From NCBI RefSeq assembly GCF_030653755.1, contig NZ_JAURYU010000001.1, positions 1 to 64,000 on the forward strand: a stretch of DNA of 64,000 bases. The letters are read 5' to 3'. Position numbers and translations under genes: made by a program. This stretch comes from Methylotenera sp. (GTDB taxonomy: Bacteria; Pseudomonadota; Gammaproteobacteria; Burkholderiales; Methylophilaceae). Below are positions 7,976 through 17,093 of the stretch, in pieces (position 1 is the first letter of the stretch; each line of letters begins with the position of its first letter). The notes under the pieces were generated by a model. The model did no database searches, had not been told where the DNA came from, and worked only from the letters and a program-made list of their open reading frames with translations.

Positions 7976-10900
7976 CTATTCCGCCTCATCTGCAAATTGA
8001 AGGCCTGCTTGAGCAAGTGCAGCTAAGGCAATTTCTGGAGATAAATCACGTAAGTTGAATTTTTCGGTGATTTCGGAGGCTAAGTTAAATACCATTTGCC
8101 TATCCCGATCATTAACATCGAACACTCTTGAATGCACACGAGCATCTGAACCAGATCCCAGTACAACCGCAAACGCAGATCTGGTTGGCGTACGATGTTT
8201 GACCGCCGCTAACGCTTCTACTTGTTTGAATTTGGTAGCCCAACCTTCAAGCTCCAGGTAAACCTCATTAATAGTATTGTCATTCCATTGTGACGGAGGT
8301 TTGTTCCCAGCTTGGCTTAAAATGCCCTCAAGACTAGCGAAAGACCCGTCATAACTCATGATTCTTGTCACAAAGCCATTGAATCTGAGGTTACCTGAGA
8401 TATCCAAAACGATTCCTGCCCGACGGTTGAGTTCTTTAATGTCACCTTGAGCATCAAGTGCATCCATTAAATGTGAGCCAAGTTTATTAATCATATTTGC
8501 ATAAGCTCTGAATAACTCTAATATCGGCGGCCCGATATGGGCTATATACTCTTCGGTCGTATCAGTATTAAACAAAATTGGCAAATCAATAAACAGTAAT
8601 TTGTGCGGGTCTGAGGCGCGAAGTAGATGCTCGCGCAATTTGCTAGCATCCATACTTAAAGATGAGGTTCTTTGAGTCCATTCCGGCAGATTAAAAAAGA
8701 AGCCAACTAACCCTCTAGCCGTGTCCAATGGGTCTGCCATGGATAGATGAATCCCAGCTGCGCTCAAAGCATCAGCAATACCAATGAGTATGTCGTTTTT
8801 AGCAGCATCAATATAAATCTTTCTTAATGAGAATTTAGTCGGCTGTTGTAGGCAAAGATCCATGCTCGCATCATCAAACGTATGCTGAAAGATACCATTG
8901 TCGTAAATTGCAATTTGATCCCGTCGCGAGAGGATGTAAGCTGCGATCAATACGGGCATAACACCTTCTTTTATACCAAATGGTTCAGCTTTCCAATGTG
9001 CATATACATCACTCACCAATATGCGATCCGCCTCCGAAGAGAACAGTCGATCAGTCTCATCCCAAAGTGCTTTTAGATTAGCTGGATCACTATCAGTAGG
9101 CACTTGGATACGCCAAATGCCATCAGCATCCTGCCTGTGGAGGCCTGTCAAATTTAGTAATGTTTCATGCAGTCCACGCTCCGCAGGCCAACCTGTGAGT
9201 CCAAGATTCTCTTCGTTTTCATTTAGGATCATGCGATGCAATAAATCGCGGCGCGCTTTTGCTGCATTAGATGATAGCGAGTCTCTATTCACTAATTCGC
9301 TTTTGAGTTTCGGGGCGCTGTGGAATAACCGTGTAGCTAACTCAGAGGCGTGTTGAGATAGATTGATATGGCTCTTCCATTTATTGTCAATTAACCATTG
9401 AGCCTTATCCATGGAAGAACGTAATTCAGATTGCAGAGCAGAGCTAGTAGCAGCTATTCTCGCTGCTAACTCTCTTTTAGCGACTTGGTCGCCAGCAATT
9501 TCATGTGCACTAGTGTCAATCTGTTTGAGCGCCAGCAATTCCAAACCAAGATCGTTGATCTGTTGATAGTTCGTGGGGATGCCGAATACAATTTTGGAAG
9601 AAAGTGATTTGGCAGCCGCAGCAATTTTCTTTTGCACGATGGATTCACTGTCACTGACTTCAGGGATGACTAGTAGGAAACGACCGAAGCTGCCATCACA
9701 TAATTCCTCGGGTTCGTTTAATGATTCTTCAAGGCTGATCAATGAGAAGTCCATCCATCGCAATGTCCCAGTTTCCTGGTAATGACGCTTGGCAACGATG
9801 GGGCGCAATCCCGCCATCGTTGAGAGTGTCGATGGCTCAAGCTTACCTAAACTATTACGTGATTGCTTTAAAGCAGCATCAATATCGAAATCACTGCCCT
9901 CAAAAATCCCCCATGCTTCTATGTGGCTACGGTAGATCGCCACTCTCCACTTAGAGAAACGCTCAAGAGCCGATTCAATAGACTCTTGAGATTGATCTGG
10001 ATAGATCGTATGAAGCACTGGGACGTTAGGGTAAAGACCAGAATCGGATTTAAAGAGGTCAAGAATTGCAATACATTTCATCAACCCGACTTCAAATCCA
10101 TCGCTTCTCGCTTGCACTTTTGTTACTGCTTCTACAGCCAGTGCCCAACGATGGCTATCAGACGACCCTATGATTGCGGATTCTAGGTTCGCACGTAAAA
10201 AATCCCAATAGTCAGCTGGTGTGTAGAGGGAGTCTTCATTCAAGCTTGTTTGTTGCAGAAAGACTTTAAATGCATGGGGTTCGCTTGATGTTAGAAACCC
10301 AAACGTACTGCGCTCATTCTGTCCAAACTGTCTTCTGGAGGCAGGACCTAAGATTGCAGCGACAGTTGGATGCAGTGGCCAGCAGGCATCAAGTCTGTCC
10401 CTGAATTCTTTGCCGATATTCGGGCGTCTTTTTTGAATCGCCTTGGCAACGACTTTTGCTGACTGTGCAGTCCAGTCGTGCGCTTGATCAGTTTGGATTG
10501 CTTTACCTATGAGCTCAACTACTTCATCGCTTGTAGAAATTAAAGGAATATCAGAATATCGGCCTTGAATCTTTGCCCATTCTTCTTTTGTATCTTGGCC
10601 CAGCTTATTGGCATATTGGCGGAATGCCTGATGCAAAATGCCAACCACGATTAATTTTGAATGGCCGCGTTGTGTATATTCTGCCAAGTCCTGGAAAAAG
10701 TGCAGGTCACCACCTGTTTGTGCGCAATACTCAAGAAACTTACCCATCTCATCAACGATAAGTAACAATCCATCTGAATCGTCTGATTTAGAAGCGCTTA
10801 ATAAAGCATTTAGTACTTCTTTTTGATTCTTAGGATCAATATTTAGTTTCTTGCTATTAGCATTTAAGGCATTCCCGATTTCCTCTACAGGGTTTGCTTT

Positions 10901-11257
10901 CTTGCCAGTAATTGCAATGACACTCCAACCTTTTTTAACGGGAAATGCCTGATCAAACACTTCGAATATCTCAGGTGCTAGAGTTTCCCTCGCTTTGTTT
11001 CTCAAGACTACATCAGCCAATAAAGCTGAAGCTAATGTCAATGCTAGAGAGGATTTACCACCACCAAATGGGCCGGTCCAAGTAAATGCCCATTGCGTAC
11101 CTGATACTTGGTTTGACATGTTTTCTAGAACCATCTTAGCCGTTTTGTGGCAGATATAACCCTCGAGTGCTTCTAGGCGTCCCAGATCGCTATCAATTCT
11201 AATAGCCCGTTGGTAATGCCGACCAATCCTTACATGGTGTATCATTGTGCTAGTCAT
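7976..11257 (-). CDS. sspC: Large P-loop ATPase, SspC-like
   Basis: This 1093-residue soluble protein has Walker A 'GPFGGGKSS' (62-70) and Walker B 'LLLIVDEMGKF' with D169-E170, followed by a long helical body without membrane segments. Size, order and neighbours match the ATPase SspC of single-strand phosphorothioation systems (recalled from the SspABCD literature), where ATP hydrolysis supports modification. The ATG at 11257 overlaps the end of the DUF4007 gene by 8 nt, and the downstream sulfurtransferase starts 2 nt after its stop, so the three are translationally coupled. A second in-frame ATG at codon 5 is an alternative start. BrxC-type BREX ATPases are a similar size, but no other BREX gene is present. 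Confidence 0.75.
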   Translation of the reverse strand: MTSTMIHHVRIGRHYQRAIRIDSDLGRLEALEGYICHKTAKMVLENMSNQVSGTQWAFTWTGPFGGGKSSLALTLASALLADVVLRNKARETLAPEIFEVFDQAFPVKKGWSVIAITGKKANPVEEIGNALNANSKKLNIDPKNQKEVLNALLSASKSDDSDGLLLIVDEMGKFLEYCAQTGGDLHFFQDLAEYTQRGHSKLIVVGILHQAFRQYANKLGQDTKEEWAKIQGRYSDIPLISTSDEVVELIGKAIQTDQAHDWTAQSAKVVAKAIQKRRPNIGKEFRDRLDACWPLHPTVAAILGPASRRQFGQNERSTFGFLTSSEPHAFKVFLQQTSLNEDSLYTPADYWDFLRANLESAIIGSSDSHRWALAVEAVTKVQARSDGFEVGLMKCIAILDLFKSDSGLYPNVPVLHTIYPDQSQESIESALERFSKWRVAIYRSHIEAWGIFEGSDFDIDAALKQSRNSLGKLEPSTLSTMAGLRPIVAKRHYQETGTLRWMDFSLISLEESLNEPEELCDGSFGRFLLVIPEVSDSESIVQKKIAAAAKSLSSKIVFGIPTNYQQINDLGLELLALKQIDTSAHEIAGDQVAKRELAARIAATSSALQSELRSSMDKAQWLIDNKWKSHINLSQHASELATRLFHSAPKLKSELVNRDSLSSNAAKARRDLLHRMILNENEENLGLTGWPAERGLHETLLNLTGLHRQDADGIWRIQVPTDSDPANLKALWDETDRLFSSEADRILVSDVYAHWKAEPFGIKEGVMPVLIAAYILSRRDQIAIYDNGIFQHTFDDASMDLCLQQPTKFSLRKIYIDAAKNDILIGIADALSAAGIHLSMADPLDTARGLVGFFFNLPEWTQRTSSLSMDASKLREHLLRASDPHKLLFIDLPILFNTDTTEEYIAHIGPPILELFRAYANMINKLGSHLMDALDAQGDIKELNRRAGIVLDISGNLRFNGFVTRIMSYDGSFASLEGILSQAGNKPPSQWNDNTINEVYLELEGWATKFKQVEALAAVKHRTPTRSAFAVVLGSGSDARVHSRVFDVNDRDRQMVFNLASEITEKFNLRDLSPEIALAALAQAGLQFADEAE

Positions 11258-12188
11258 ATGCGCTCAATAAAAGCTTACTTTTTAAACTGTTTGTACTGTT
11301 CTGATCAAATATACGTCTTGTTATTTGGCGTATACCTGCGTGGTCAGACCAGACCAGTTGCCCATCGGTAGAATCTGAAAGGTGAATCAATCGCTCCGCA
11401 ATTGAGTCTTCATCCAGCTTGAATACCAGTCCAGGAGATCCAGGACCATAGGCGATAGACTCAAATGCAAGTGATTTTTCGCTAGGAAAGTTTCTGTCCC
11501 AATATTCAAGTAGCGCGTAGATAAACAAACTGTCGGACAATGATGCTTTCGGCCCACGTGAAAATACAAAGCTACCATTCCCTTGATCCAAAATTAAACC
11601 CAACTCACCAAGCATGGGCTCAGCCATATCCTCTACCGAGTCTTCAGATCTAGGGCAGTAAGCTCTAAGGCAAGTTTCAATATCCCTCGTGAGCGTGCTT
11701 TCTGAGACTTTGGCCTTTTTGCTTTCAGCATATTTACTCAACTGCTGGTAAATATCGTCCTTGTTAAAAGTTAAGGCAGTAACATTATTGAAGAGCCACC
11801 AGCAGGTCGTAGCCCGATGCTTACCAATTGGTGAACCTGCTAACCGCCAATGAGCGAGCCAAGTGGTTGATGCATGCTCGCAATAGGGATCTAAGCCTCT
11901 AGAAGATAAGATATTAGCCCAATCTCCAGATATTTCATAACCACCTGAATTTATTGAATTTTCTTTAATAACTCCACATGCGAGTGCCCAATGTCGAATT
12001 GAGCTAACCATGTTTTTACCAACACCAAAAACTGCAATGGCCCGGTCTTGATTAAATACACTTTTATCAATCGACAATTGATCGGTAGTGCAATCAAATG
12101 CTTTTTTTAGCCACATCTGACGCAAAGGAAATGTCTCATGGCCAGAGAAATGTGGCTGATAAGTTGCATTGAAGATATAGTTTTCCAT
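11250..12188 (-). CDS. sspB: DUF4007 protein, SspB-like nickase
   Basis: The N-terminus 'HFSGHETFPLR' and the later 'FGVGKNMVSSIRHWA' are hallmarks of DUF4007. In the Ssp phosphorothioation system, as I recall, the DUF4007 protein SspB nicks DNA so that sulfur can be introduced on one strand. It is the first gene of the sspBCD-like operon and overlaps sspC by 8 nt. The reading frame is open upstream to an ATG at 12284, but the conserved family start is close to 'MENYIF', so I place the start at 12188; an ATG at 12197, behind a GGAGAG, is equally possible. The length from 12188 is 312 residues. Confidence 0.75.
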   Translation of the reverse strand: MENYIFNATYQPHFSGHETFPLRQMWLKKAFDCTTDQLSIDKSVFNQDRAIAVFGVGKNMVSSIRHWALACGVIKENSINSGGYEISGDWANILSSRGLDPYCEHASTTWLAHWRLAGSPIGKHRATTCWWLFNNVTALTFNKDDIYQQLSKYAESKKAKVSESTLTRDIETCLRAYCPRSEDSVEDMAEPMLGELGLILDQGNGSFVFSRGPKASLSDSLFIYALLEYWDRNFPSEKSLAFESIAYGPGSPGLVFKLDEDSIAERLIHLSDSTDGQLVWSDHAGIRQITRRIFDQNSTNSLKSKLLLSAYD

Positions 12189-12366
12189 GAAAAGCATTCT
12201 ACTGGAGACTCTCCCCAGCCGCAAGGAATTCATGACTGGACGAAGTCCCCAGTTAATACTGTTATTGAAAGCACAAGATGACATTACAACTACAGATTTT
12301 TAATAGAAAACAACTATGTATGCAAAATTAATTTAATGTAAGCAATTGAATTATATGAAATTAATT

Positions 12367-12750
12367 TCAGTCGTTGAGTGCTCCGCTTGAGTAAGTTATT
12401 AGATCTTCTAACGCTGGTAAATCATCTAAGGTCTTCGAAAATATATATTCTCTAATTTGGGGATTTATCAACCCAGCATATGGTCCAGCTCGCCTTAAAT
12501 TTTTATTATTCTCATTTACATCATCTGTTAATGCACTAATAAGCTTTTGGTCATTCCCACCTATAAGTAACTTTACCCATTCATCCCATAAAACACTATT
12601 TGTACCTTGTGACCTCCATCGTACGATATTTGATAGACAAGTTTGGCGAATAATTGATATATCCACAGTAGCTACTATATATCTAGCCATAAGAAGTCCT
12701 CTTAATCTTGCCAACTCTTGTGGATGTATTGTTTTATTTGATTTACTCAT
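12367..12750 (-). CDS. Uncharacterised 127-residue protein upstream of sspB
   Basis: I do not recognise this family. The protein starts 'MSKSNKTIHPQELARLRGLL', is soluble and basic-acidic mixed, and contains 'SNIVRWRSQGTNSVLWDEW', which could be a helix-turn-helix or antitoxin-like helical bundle (speculative). A clear AGGAAA Shine-Dalgarno sequence precedes the ATG, so translation is likely. It is on the same strand as sspB with about 180 bp between them, and it is more A+T-rich than the ssp genes. It could be a regulator of the module or an unrelated island gene. Confidence 0.6.
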   Translation of the reverse strand: MSKSNKTIHPQELARLRGLLMARYIVATVDISIIRQTCLSNIVRWRSQGTNSVLWDEWVKLLIGGNDQKLISALTDDVNENNKNLRRAGPYAGLINPQIREYIFSKTLDDLPALEDLITYSSGALND

Positions 12751-12838
12751 TAAATTTCCTAAGTAAAAGTTATGTCTGACTCTTAAAAAGTAATGGGTAT
12801 CTTATGCTAAAAAACCAAGCTCATCACCAATGGTCCAT

Positions 12839-12870
12839 AAAAAATACCCGCATAAATGCGTGTATTTTTT
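12839..12870. terminator. Bidirectional terminator-like hairpin at the island/core junction
   Basis: AAAAAATAC and TGTATTTTTT flank a short GCA/TGC stem, giving A- and T-runs on both sides. It lies between the last accessory gene and the thioredoxin gene, close to where the core gene order appears to resume. Confidence 0.4.
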
Positions 12871-12945
12871 AGCCTTACCAGTTTGAGAACTATTCAATAA
12901 GTTAATGCCTAATTGATTTGGGCAACAGATGGGTAAAAGCGACAC

Positions 12946-12982
12946 ACAATAAAAAAGCGGCTTTAAGCCGCTTTTTTATTGT
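12946..12982 (-). terminator. Rho-independent terminator of the thioredoxin gene
   Basis: A perfect 16-bp inverted repeat (ACAATAAAAAAGCGGC and its complement around TTTAA) with a T-run in the minus direction lies 16 bp past the thioredoxin stop. Confidence 0.8.
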
Positions 12983-12998
12983 AACAACTAATCTAGTT

Positions 12999-13370
12999 CT
13001 AGTTAGCTGCTTTCGCTTGCTCTTTATAGTATTCACGCACTGGTGTCATATCAAAATCACGCGCCCATTTGATAATTTCATCAAATGCTGGCGCGCCGAT
13101 TTCACCCACTTGCGCATGGATACCAGCTTGTTCACGAATCACCAAAATACCTGGAATCTGCGTTACTTCAAAATACTCGCCAATTTCTGGGTCTGTTTCT
13201 GTGTTTACCATACCAAATACGATATCTGGGTTTTTCTCTGATGCAGCTTCAAATGTAGGCGTAAAAGCAACACATGGATCACACCATTTTGCCCAAAAAT
13301 CAACAATCACAAAAGGATTGTTTTCTATCGTTTCTTTAAAATTAGCTTTGGTAAGTGCAATAACTGCCAT
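12999..13370 (-). CDS. Thioredoxin-family protein
   Basis: This 123-residue cytoplasmic protein has a thioredoxin fold and active site C30-D-P-C33 within 'WAKWCDPC', plus the cis-proline region 'TQIPG'. The CDPC dipeptide differs from the classic CGPC, which usually changes redox potential. The C-terminal tail of about 20 residues (ending 'YYKEQAKAAN') extends beyond canonical Trx length. I chose the ATG at 13370, preceded by AAAGG, over the upstream in-frame start at 13400. It stands alone, with its own strong terminator. It reduces protein disulfides; specific partners are unknown. Confidence 0.85.
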   Translation of the reverse strand: MAVIALTKANFKETIENNPFVIVDFWAKWCDPCVAFTPTFEAASEKNPDIVFGMVNTETDPEIGEYFEVTQIPGILVIREQAGIHAQVGEIGAPAFDEIIKWARDFDMTPVREYYKEQAKAAN

Positions 13371-13460
13371 AATTTTGCCTTTAATTGAATAAGGTAACAC
13401 CTAAAGATAGCAGTTTATCAGAAGCCATATATTTCGTTAAGTTTTACGTTAACAATGCAG

Positions 13461-14072
13461 TTACTCGTTCAAACCTTTTACTGATTTACCCCATGTGGCT
13501 TCAAAGAAAAGTTCAGACAAAGGTTTTCTAACACGTTCTGCAGTCTCTCTCGCTAAAGTCTCGCCTTCTAAAGTTGCAATATCTGCTGGATAACCAACAG
13601 CAACCATTGCCATTAAAGTGTATTGCTCAGGAATCTTAAATTCACTTCGTGCTTTATTCGCATCAAACCCACCCATCTGATGTGCCATCAGGCCCATACT
13701 AGATGCTTGTAAGCATAAATTCTCAGCTGCAGCACCTGTATCGTATTGTGCCCAGCGATTGGCTTGCTGATTATGCCCGAACAAAGTATCCGCACAAATT
13801 AACAACAACAACGGCGCATCTTTCACCCAAGCTTGATTACCAGGGACAAGACAATCAAATGCCTGTTGCCAGGTCGTTGCATCTGAGCCTTTATTCCAGA
13901 CAACAAAACGCCAAGGTTGATCGCCAAAACATGATGGCGCCCATCTTGCGGCCTCAAGCAAGGTAATCACTTGCGCGTGAGTAACACCTTTTGCTGCATC
14001 ATAAGCACGACCACTCCAGCGATTTGAAAGCGTGGTATCAATAGGTGTTTGAGTAATAGCTGGTTTATGCAT
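13461..14072 (-). CDS. Nitroreductase-family flavoprotein
   Basis: This 203-residue FMN enzyme has the N-terminal 'SNRWSGRAYD' phosphate-binding pattern, 'EAARWAPSCFGDQPWRF' (the SS-N-QPW-type motif) and a C-terminal 'MVAVGYP'. Members reduce nitroaromatics, quinones or enals with NAD(P)H. It starts 6 nt after the stop of the old-yellow-enzyme gene, with GAGG ahead of the ATG, so the two form a small reductive detoxification operon. The true substrate cannot be told from sequence. Confidence 0.85.
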   Translation of the reverse strand: MHKPAITQTPIDTTLSNRWSGRAYDAAKGVTHAQVITLLEAARWAPSCFGDQPWRFVVWNKGSDATTWQQAFDCLVPGNQAWVKDAPLLLLICADTLFGHNQQANRWAQYDTGAAAENLCLQASSMGLMAHQMGGFDANKARSEFKIPEQYTLMAMVAVGYPADIATLEGETLARETAERVRKPLSELFFEATWGKSVKGLNE

Positions 14073-14078
14073 GATTAT

Positions 14079-15158
14079 TTAAGCCTCAATAAATGGGTAA
14101 TCTGTGTAGCCTTTTTCAGTACCGCCGTAGAACGATGATGAATCCGCCTCGTTTAATGACGCATCTGTTCTAAAACGTTCAACTAAATCAGGGTTAGCAA
14201 TGAATGGTACACCATAAGCCACTACATCTGCGTGACCACTTGTAATCACTGCGTTACCACGTGCTTTATCATAAGCTAAATTAGCCATGTAAGCGCCTTT
14301 GAAGAGCTTACGTAATACATCAAAATCAAACGGATCTGCAATACCACCGCCGTGGATGCCACCTTCTACCACATGTAAGTAAGCGAGATTAAACTGATTT
14401 AACGACTCAGTGACATAGTTAAATAATGCTTGTGGGTTACTATCTTTCATATCATTGAAAGGATTCACAGGAGAAAGGCGCACACCTACTTTATCTGCAC
14501 CAGCAACATCCACTACTGCTTTTGTTACCTCTAACAAGAATCGCACACGGTTCTCGAAACTACCACCGTACTGATCTGTACGTTTATTACTGCCATCGCG
14601 TAAGAACTGATCAAGTAAATAACCGTTAGCCGAATGAATTTCCACGCCATCAAAACCAGCCGCAAGTGCACACTTAGTGGCATGCACGTAGTCAGCAACA
14701 ATCCCTGACAACTCATGCACATCTAAAGCACGCGGCTCAACGTAATCAACTAATCCTTGATAAGTAAATGCCTGACCAGCGGGCTTAATCGCAGAAGGCG
14801 CAACAGGCAATGCCCCATCAGGCAATAATGTCGGGTGAGAAATACGGCCTACATGCCATAACTGAATGACAATTTTTCCACCTTTAGCATGCACTGCATC
14901 GGTAATTTTCTTCCAGCCAGCGACTTGAGCATCGGTATAAATACCTGGCAATGCAGGATAGCCATGTGCCATCGCCGATATTGGAGTTGCTTCAGTCACA
15001 ATCAGCCCAGCACTTGCGCGTTGCTCGTAATATGTCACATTGAGTGGCTGAGGTACGCCGTGTTCACCCGCTCTATTTCGTGTTAACGGGGCCATTACAA
15101 TGCGGTTACTCAATTGCATACTTCCCAGCGTTACTGGGCTAAATAAGTCTAATGCCAT
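14079..15158 (-). CDS. Old yellow enzyme family alkene reductase (NemA-like)
   Basis: This 359-residue TIM-barrel FMN oxidoreductase shows 'FSPVTLGSMQLSNRIVMAPLTR' features at the start (residues 5-26), the substrate-binding 'IHSANGYLL' (His-x2-Asn pair) and 'DQYGGSFENR', which are typical of the NemA/OPR group. It reduces activated C=C bonds such as N-ethylmaleimide or enones using NAD(P)H. AGGAG precedes the ATG. It is the first gene of a two-gene operon with the nitroreductase. The LysR gene 1 kb away could regulate it, but YceI lies between. Confidence 0.88.
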   Translation of the reverse strand: MALDLFSPVTLGSMQLSNRIVMAPLTRNRAGEHGVPQPLNVTYYEQRASAGLIVTEATPISAMAHGYPALPGIYTDAQVAGWKKITDAVHAKGGKIVIQLWHVGRISHPTLLPDGALPVAPSAIKPAGQAFTYQGLVDYVEPRALDVHELSGIVADYVHATKCALAAGFDGVEIHSANGYLLDQFLRDGSNKRTDQYGGSFENRVRFLLEVTKAVVDVAGADKVGVRLSPVNPFNDMKDSNPQALFNYVTESLNQFNLAYLHVVEGGIHGGGIADPFDFDVLRKLFKGAYMANLAYDKARGNAVITSGHADVVAYGVPFIANPDLVERFRTDASLNEADSSSFYGGTEKGYTDYPFIEA

Positions 15159-15232
15159 TCATTACTCCTATATTTTCGAACTCACTAATACATTTGATTC
15201 AATAGATTTTTTAGTAAATAGTTTATTTTTAG

Positions 15233-15844
15233 TTATTTTTTTGGTTTTTCCGCAGAAGGTTTAACTGCCTCGATTAATAAAGTGATTTCTATGTCATCAC
15301 CGACAGGTGCATTAGGCTTTAAACCCCAACCAAAACCATAATCAGATGCTTTAAGAGAAGTTTTAGCCTCAAACCCACTGCGCTCACCGCCCCATGGGTC
15401 GTTACCAAAACCCAACACTTTAAACGGTAACGCAATTTCTTTAGTTACACCATTCATTGTAAATTTGCCAGTCATCACGCCTTCAGTAGCACTTTTTGCT
15501 TCAATTTTTGTGCTGACAAAATGCATCTCAGAAAATTTTCCTGCGTTCAAGTAATCTTTTTCCTTGATATGTGCATCACGCTTAGCAAGTCCACTGTTGA
15601 CGCTAAGCACATTAATTTTTGCATCCACTGATGAATTTGCTAAATTGTCAGCATCAACAGAAATATTGCCTGTAATGTCATTAAAAGTACCAGACGCCTT
15701 TGCGACAACATGACGGACGCTCCAGTTAGCAAAGCTATGTGCTGCATCAATGTTGTAAGTAACAGGTGCTGCAACAGCCATGTTCATACCTGAAAACAGT
15801 ACGCCCAACAATAATGCTGTCGTTTTCAAATGTGTGTATTTCAT
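15233..15844 (-). CDS. YceI-family periplasmic lipocalin-like protein
   Basis: This 203-residue protein has a clear signal peptide (cleavage after about residue 25, 'VAA'), then 'YNIDAAHSFANWSVRHV', 'GVMTGKFTMNGVTKEI' and 'WGGERSGFEAKTSL', which define the YceI fold that binds isoprenoid-type lipids. AAAAAGGATAAC precedes the ATG. The gene is divergent from the LysR regulator at 16167. The first steps of its physiological role remain unclear even in the family; a stress or quinone-related role is usually proposed. Confidence 0.88.
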   Translation of the reverse strand: MKYTHLKTTALLLGVLFSGMNMAVAAPVTYNIDAAHSFANWSVRHVVAKASGTFNDITGNISVDADNLANSSVDAKINVLSVNSGLAKRDAHIKEKDYLNAGKFSEMHFVSTKIEAKSATEGVMTGKFTMNGVTKEIALPFKVLGFGNDPWGGERSGFEAKTSLKASDYGFGWGLKPNAPVGDDIEITLLIEAVKPSAEKPKK

Positions 15845-16055
15845 ATGTTATCCTTTTTCATTACTTAATTTTTATAACACAATTTTCATTAAATTATGGG
15901 CACCCTTAATTTAAAGCGCCCGCACTTTGCTTCTGCTTTACTTTACAGCGCGCACTGATTGATGACGAAGTATGATGCTTGGTCAAACTTAGCGACATAA
16001 AGTTGCATATCTGATACAACTCTATAATATCGTTCAATTACAACCACATATTATC

Positions 16056-16072
16056 ATTCAAGTTAATTGAAT
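16056..16072. promoter_or_regulatory. Candidate LysR-type operator
   Basis: ATTCAA-N5-TTGAAT is an exact interrupted dyad in the 322-bp divergent gap between yceI and the LysR gene, about 95 bp before the LysR start. It fits the T-N11-A style of LysR sites. The remainder of this gap (15845-16166) is A+T-rich, with no gene seen. Confidence 0.4.
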
Positions 16073-16166
16073 CATTAAGAGCATGTTATTACTAATGAGA
16101 ATATACTAATAGCAAATAATTTTGCATGGTTTGTTCAAAAAAATTGATTAAGATTTTCCTACTATT

Positions 16167-17081
16167 ATGTCAATAAGACTCTCTTTAGAATCACTTGAAG
16201 TTTTAGATGCTATCGCACGCAAGGGGAGCTTTGCGGCCGCCGCAGAGTCATTGTTTCGCGTACCATCCGCAATTACCTATACAATAAGAAAACTTGAAGA
16301 AGACTTAAACGTTAAGCTATTTAACCGCAGTGGTCACCGTGCTGAGCTTACTTTAGCTGGGGCAGAGTTGCTCAAAGAAGGTCGCAACCTACTCAATGCC
16401 GCTAGCGAGCTAGAGTCACGTGTAAAACGTGTTGCTAAAGGCATTGAAACTGAACTCACCATTGCTGTAAGCGATTTGTTCAATGTCACTAGTGTTTACC
16501 CGCTACTAGAGAAATTTTATGCACAAAATTTCGGTACGAAAATAAAAATAATACAAGAAGTATATGGCGGCAGCTGGGATGCACTGATTAGCGGGCGGGC
16601 TGACATCTCTCTAGGTGCGCCAGGTGATGCGCCACCAAATGCAGGGGTTATGACAAAAGCGATTGGTACGCTAACATTTAGTTACGCAGTTGCGCCACAT
16701 CATCCGCTAGCCAAATTGGCAGAGCCACTACAAAACCAAGATATTATTCGCTATCGTTCGGTTTCTGCAGCGGATAGTTCACGTAACTTGCCTCCACGCA
16801 CTTCTGGTATTTTAACTGGGCAAGATGTACTCACCGTGCCTAATATGCACTTAAAGTTACAAGCACAAATTGCAGGCTTAGGCGCAGGCTATGTGCCCAA
16901 TAAGCTATTAGAACAATACGTCAACAACGGCCAACTCATCATTAAACAAGTGGCTGAACCAAAACATGAAGGCACTATTTTCTTAGCTTGGCGTAGCGAT
17001 GGTGGCAAAGCACAGCAATGGCTCATTAAACAATTCCAATTATTGAACATCAATGATATTTTATTATCATCCGCACAATGA
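16167..17081 (+). CDS. LysR-family transcriptional regulator
   Basis: This 304-residue protein has an N-terminal winged HTH (residues 5-65, 'GSFAAAAESLFRVPSAITY') and a periplasmic-binding-type effector domain starting near 90 ('TELTIAVSDLFNV'). It is divergent from yceI and upstream of a PsiE-like gene with a 12-nt gap. Its likely targets are itself and yceI, through the dyad at 16056; the ligand is unknown. Length is normal for the family. Confidence 0.88.
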   Translation: MSIRLSLESLEVLDAIARKGSFAAAAESLFRVPSAITYTIRKLEEDLNVKLFNRSGHRAELTLAGAELLKEGRNLLNAASELESRVKRVAKGIETELTIAVSDLFNVTSVYPLLEKFYAQNFGTKIKIIQEVYGGSWDALISGRADISLGAPGDAPPNAGVMTKAIGTLTFSYAVAPHHPLAKLAEPLQNQDIIRYRSVSAADSSRNLPPRTSGILTGQDVLTVPNMHLKLQAQIAGLGAGYVPNKLLEQYVNNGQLIIKQVAEPKHEGTIFLAWRSDGGKAQQWLIKQFQLLNINDILLSSAQ

Positions 17082-17093
17082 AAGTAATAAGAC

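Noticed and set aside
7134-12284. BREX type 4 locus with PAPS reductase
   Set aside because: A large ATPase plus PAPS reductase would fit, but PglZ, BrxL and other BREX genes are absent, and DUF4007 points to Ssp instead.
12189-12284. N-terminal extension of the DUF4007 protein from ATG 12284
   Set aside because: The extra 32 residues do not resemble the family and no Shine-Dalgarno sequence precedes that ATG; the conserved N-terminus begins near 12188.
12918-13392. Plus-strand ORFs across the thioredoxin gene
   Set aside because: They are antisense shadows of the thioredoxin gene and its terminator, with no start signal of their own.
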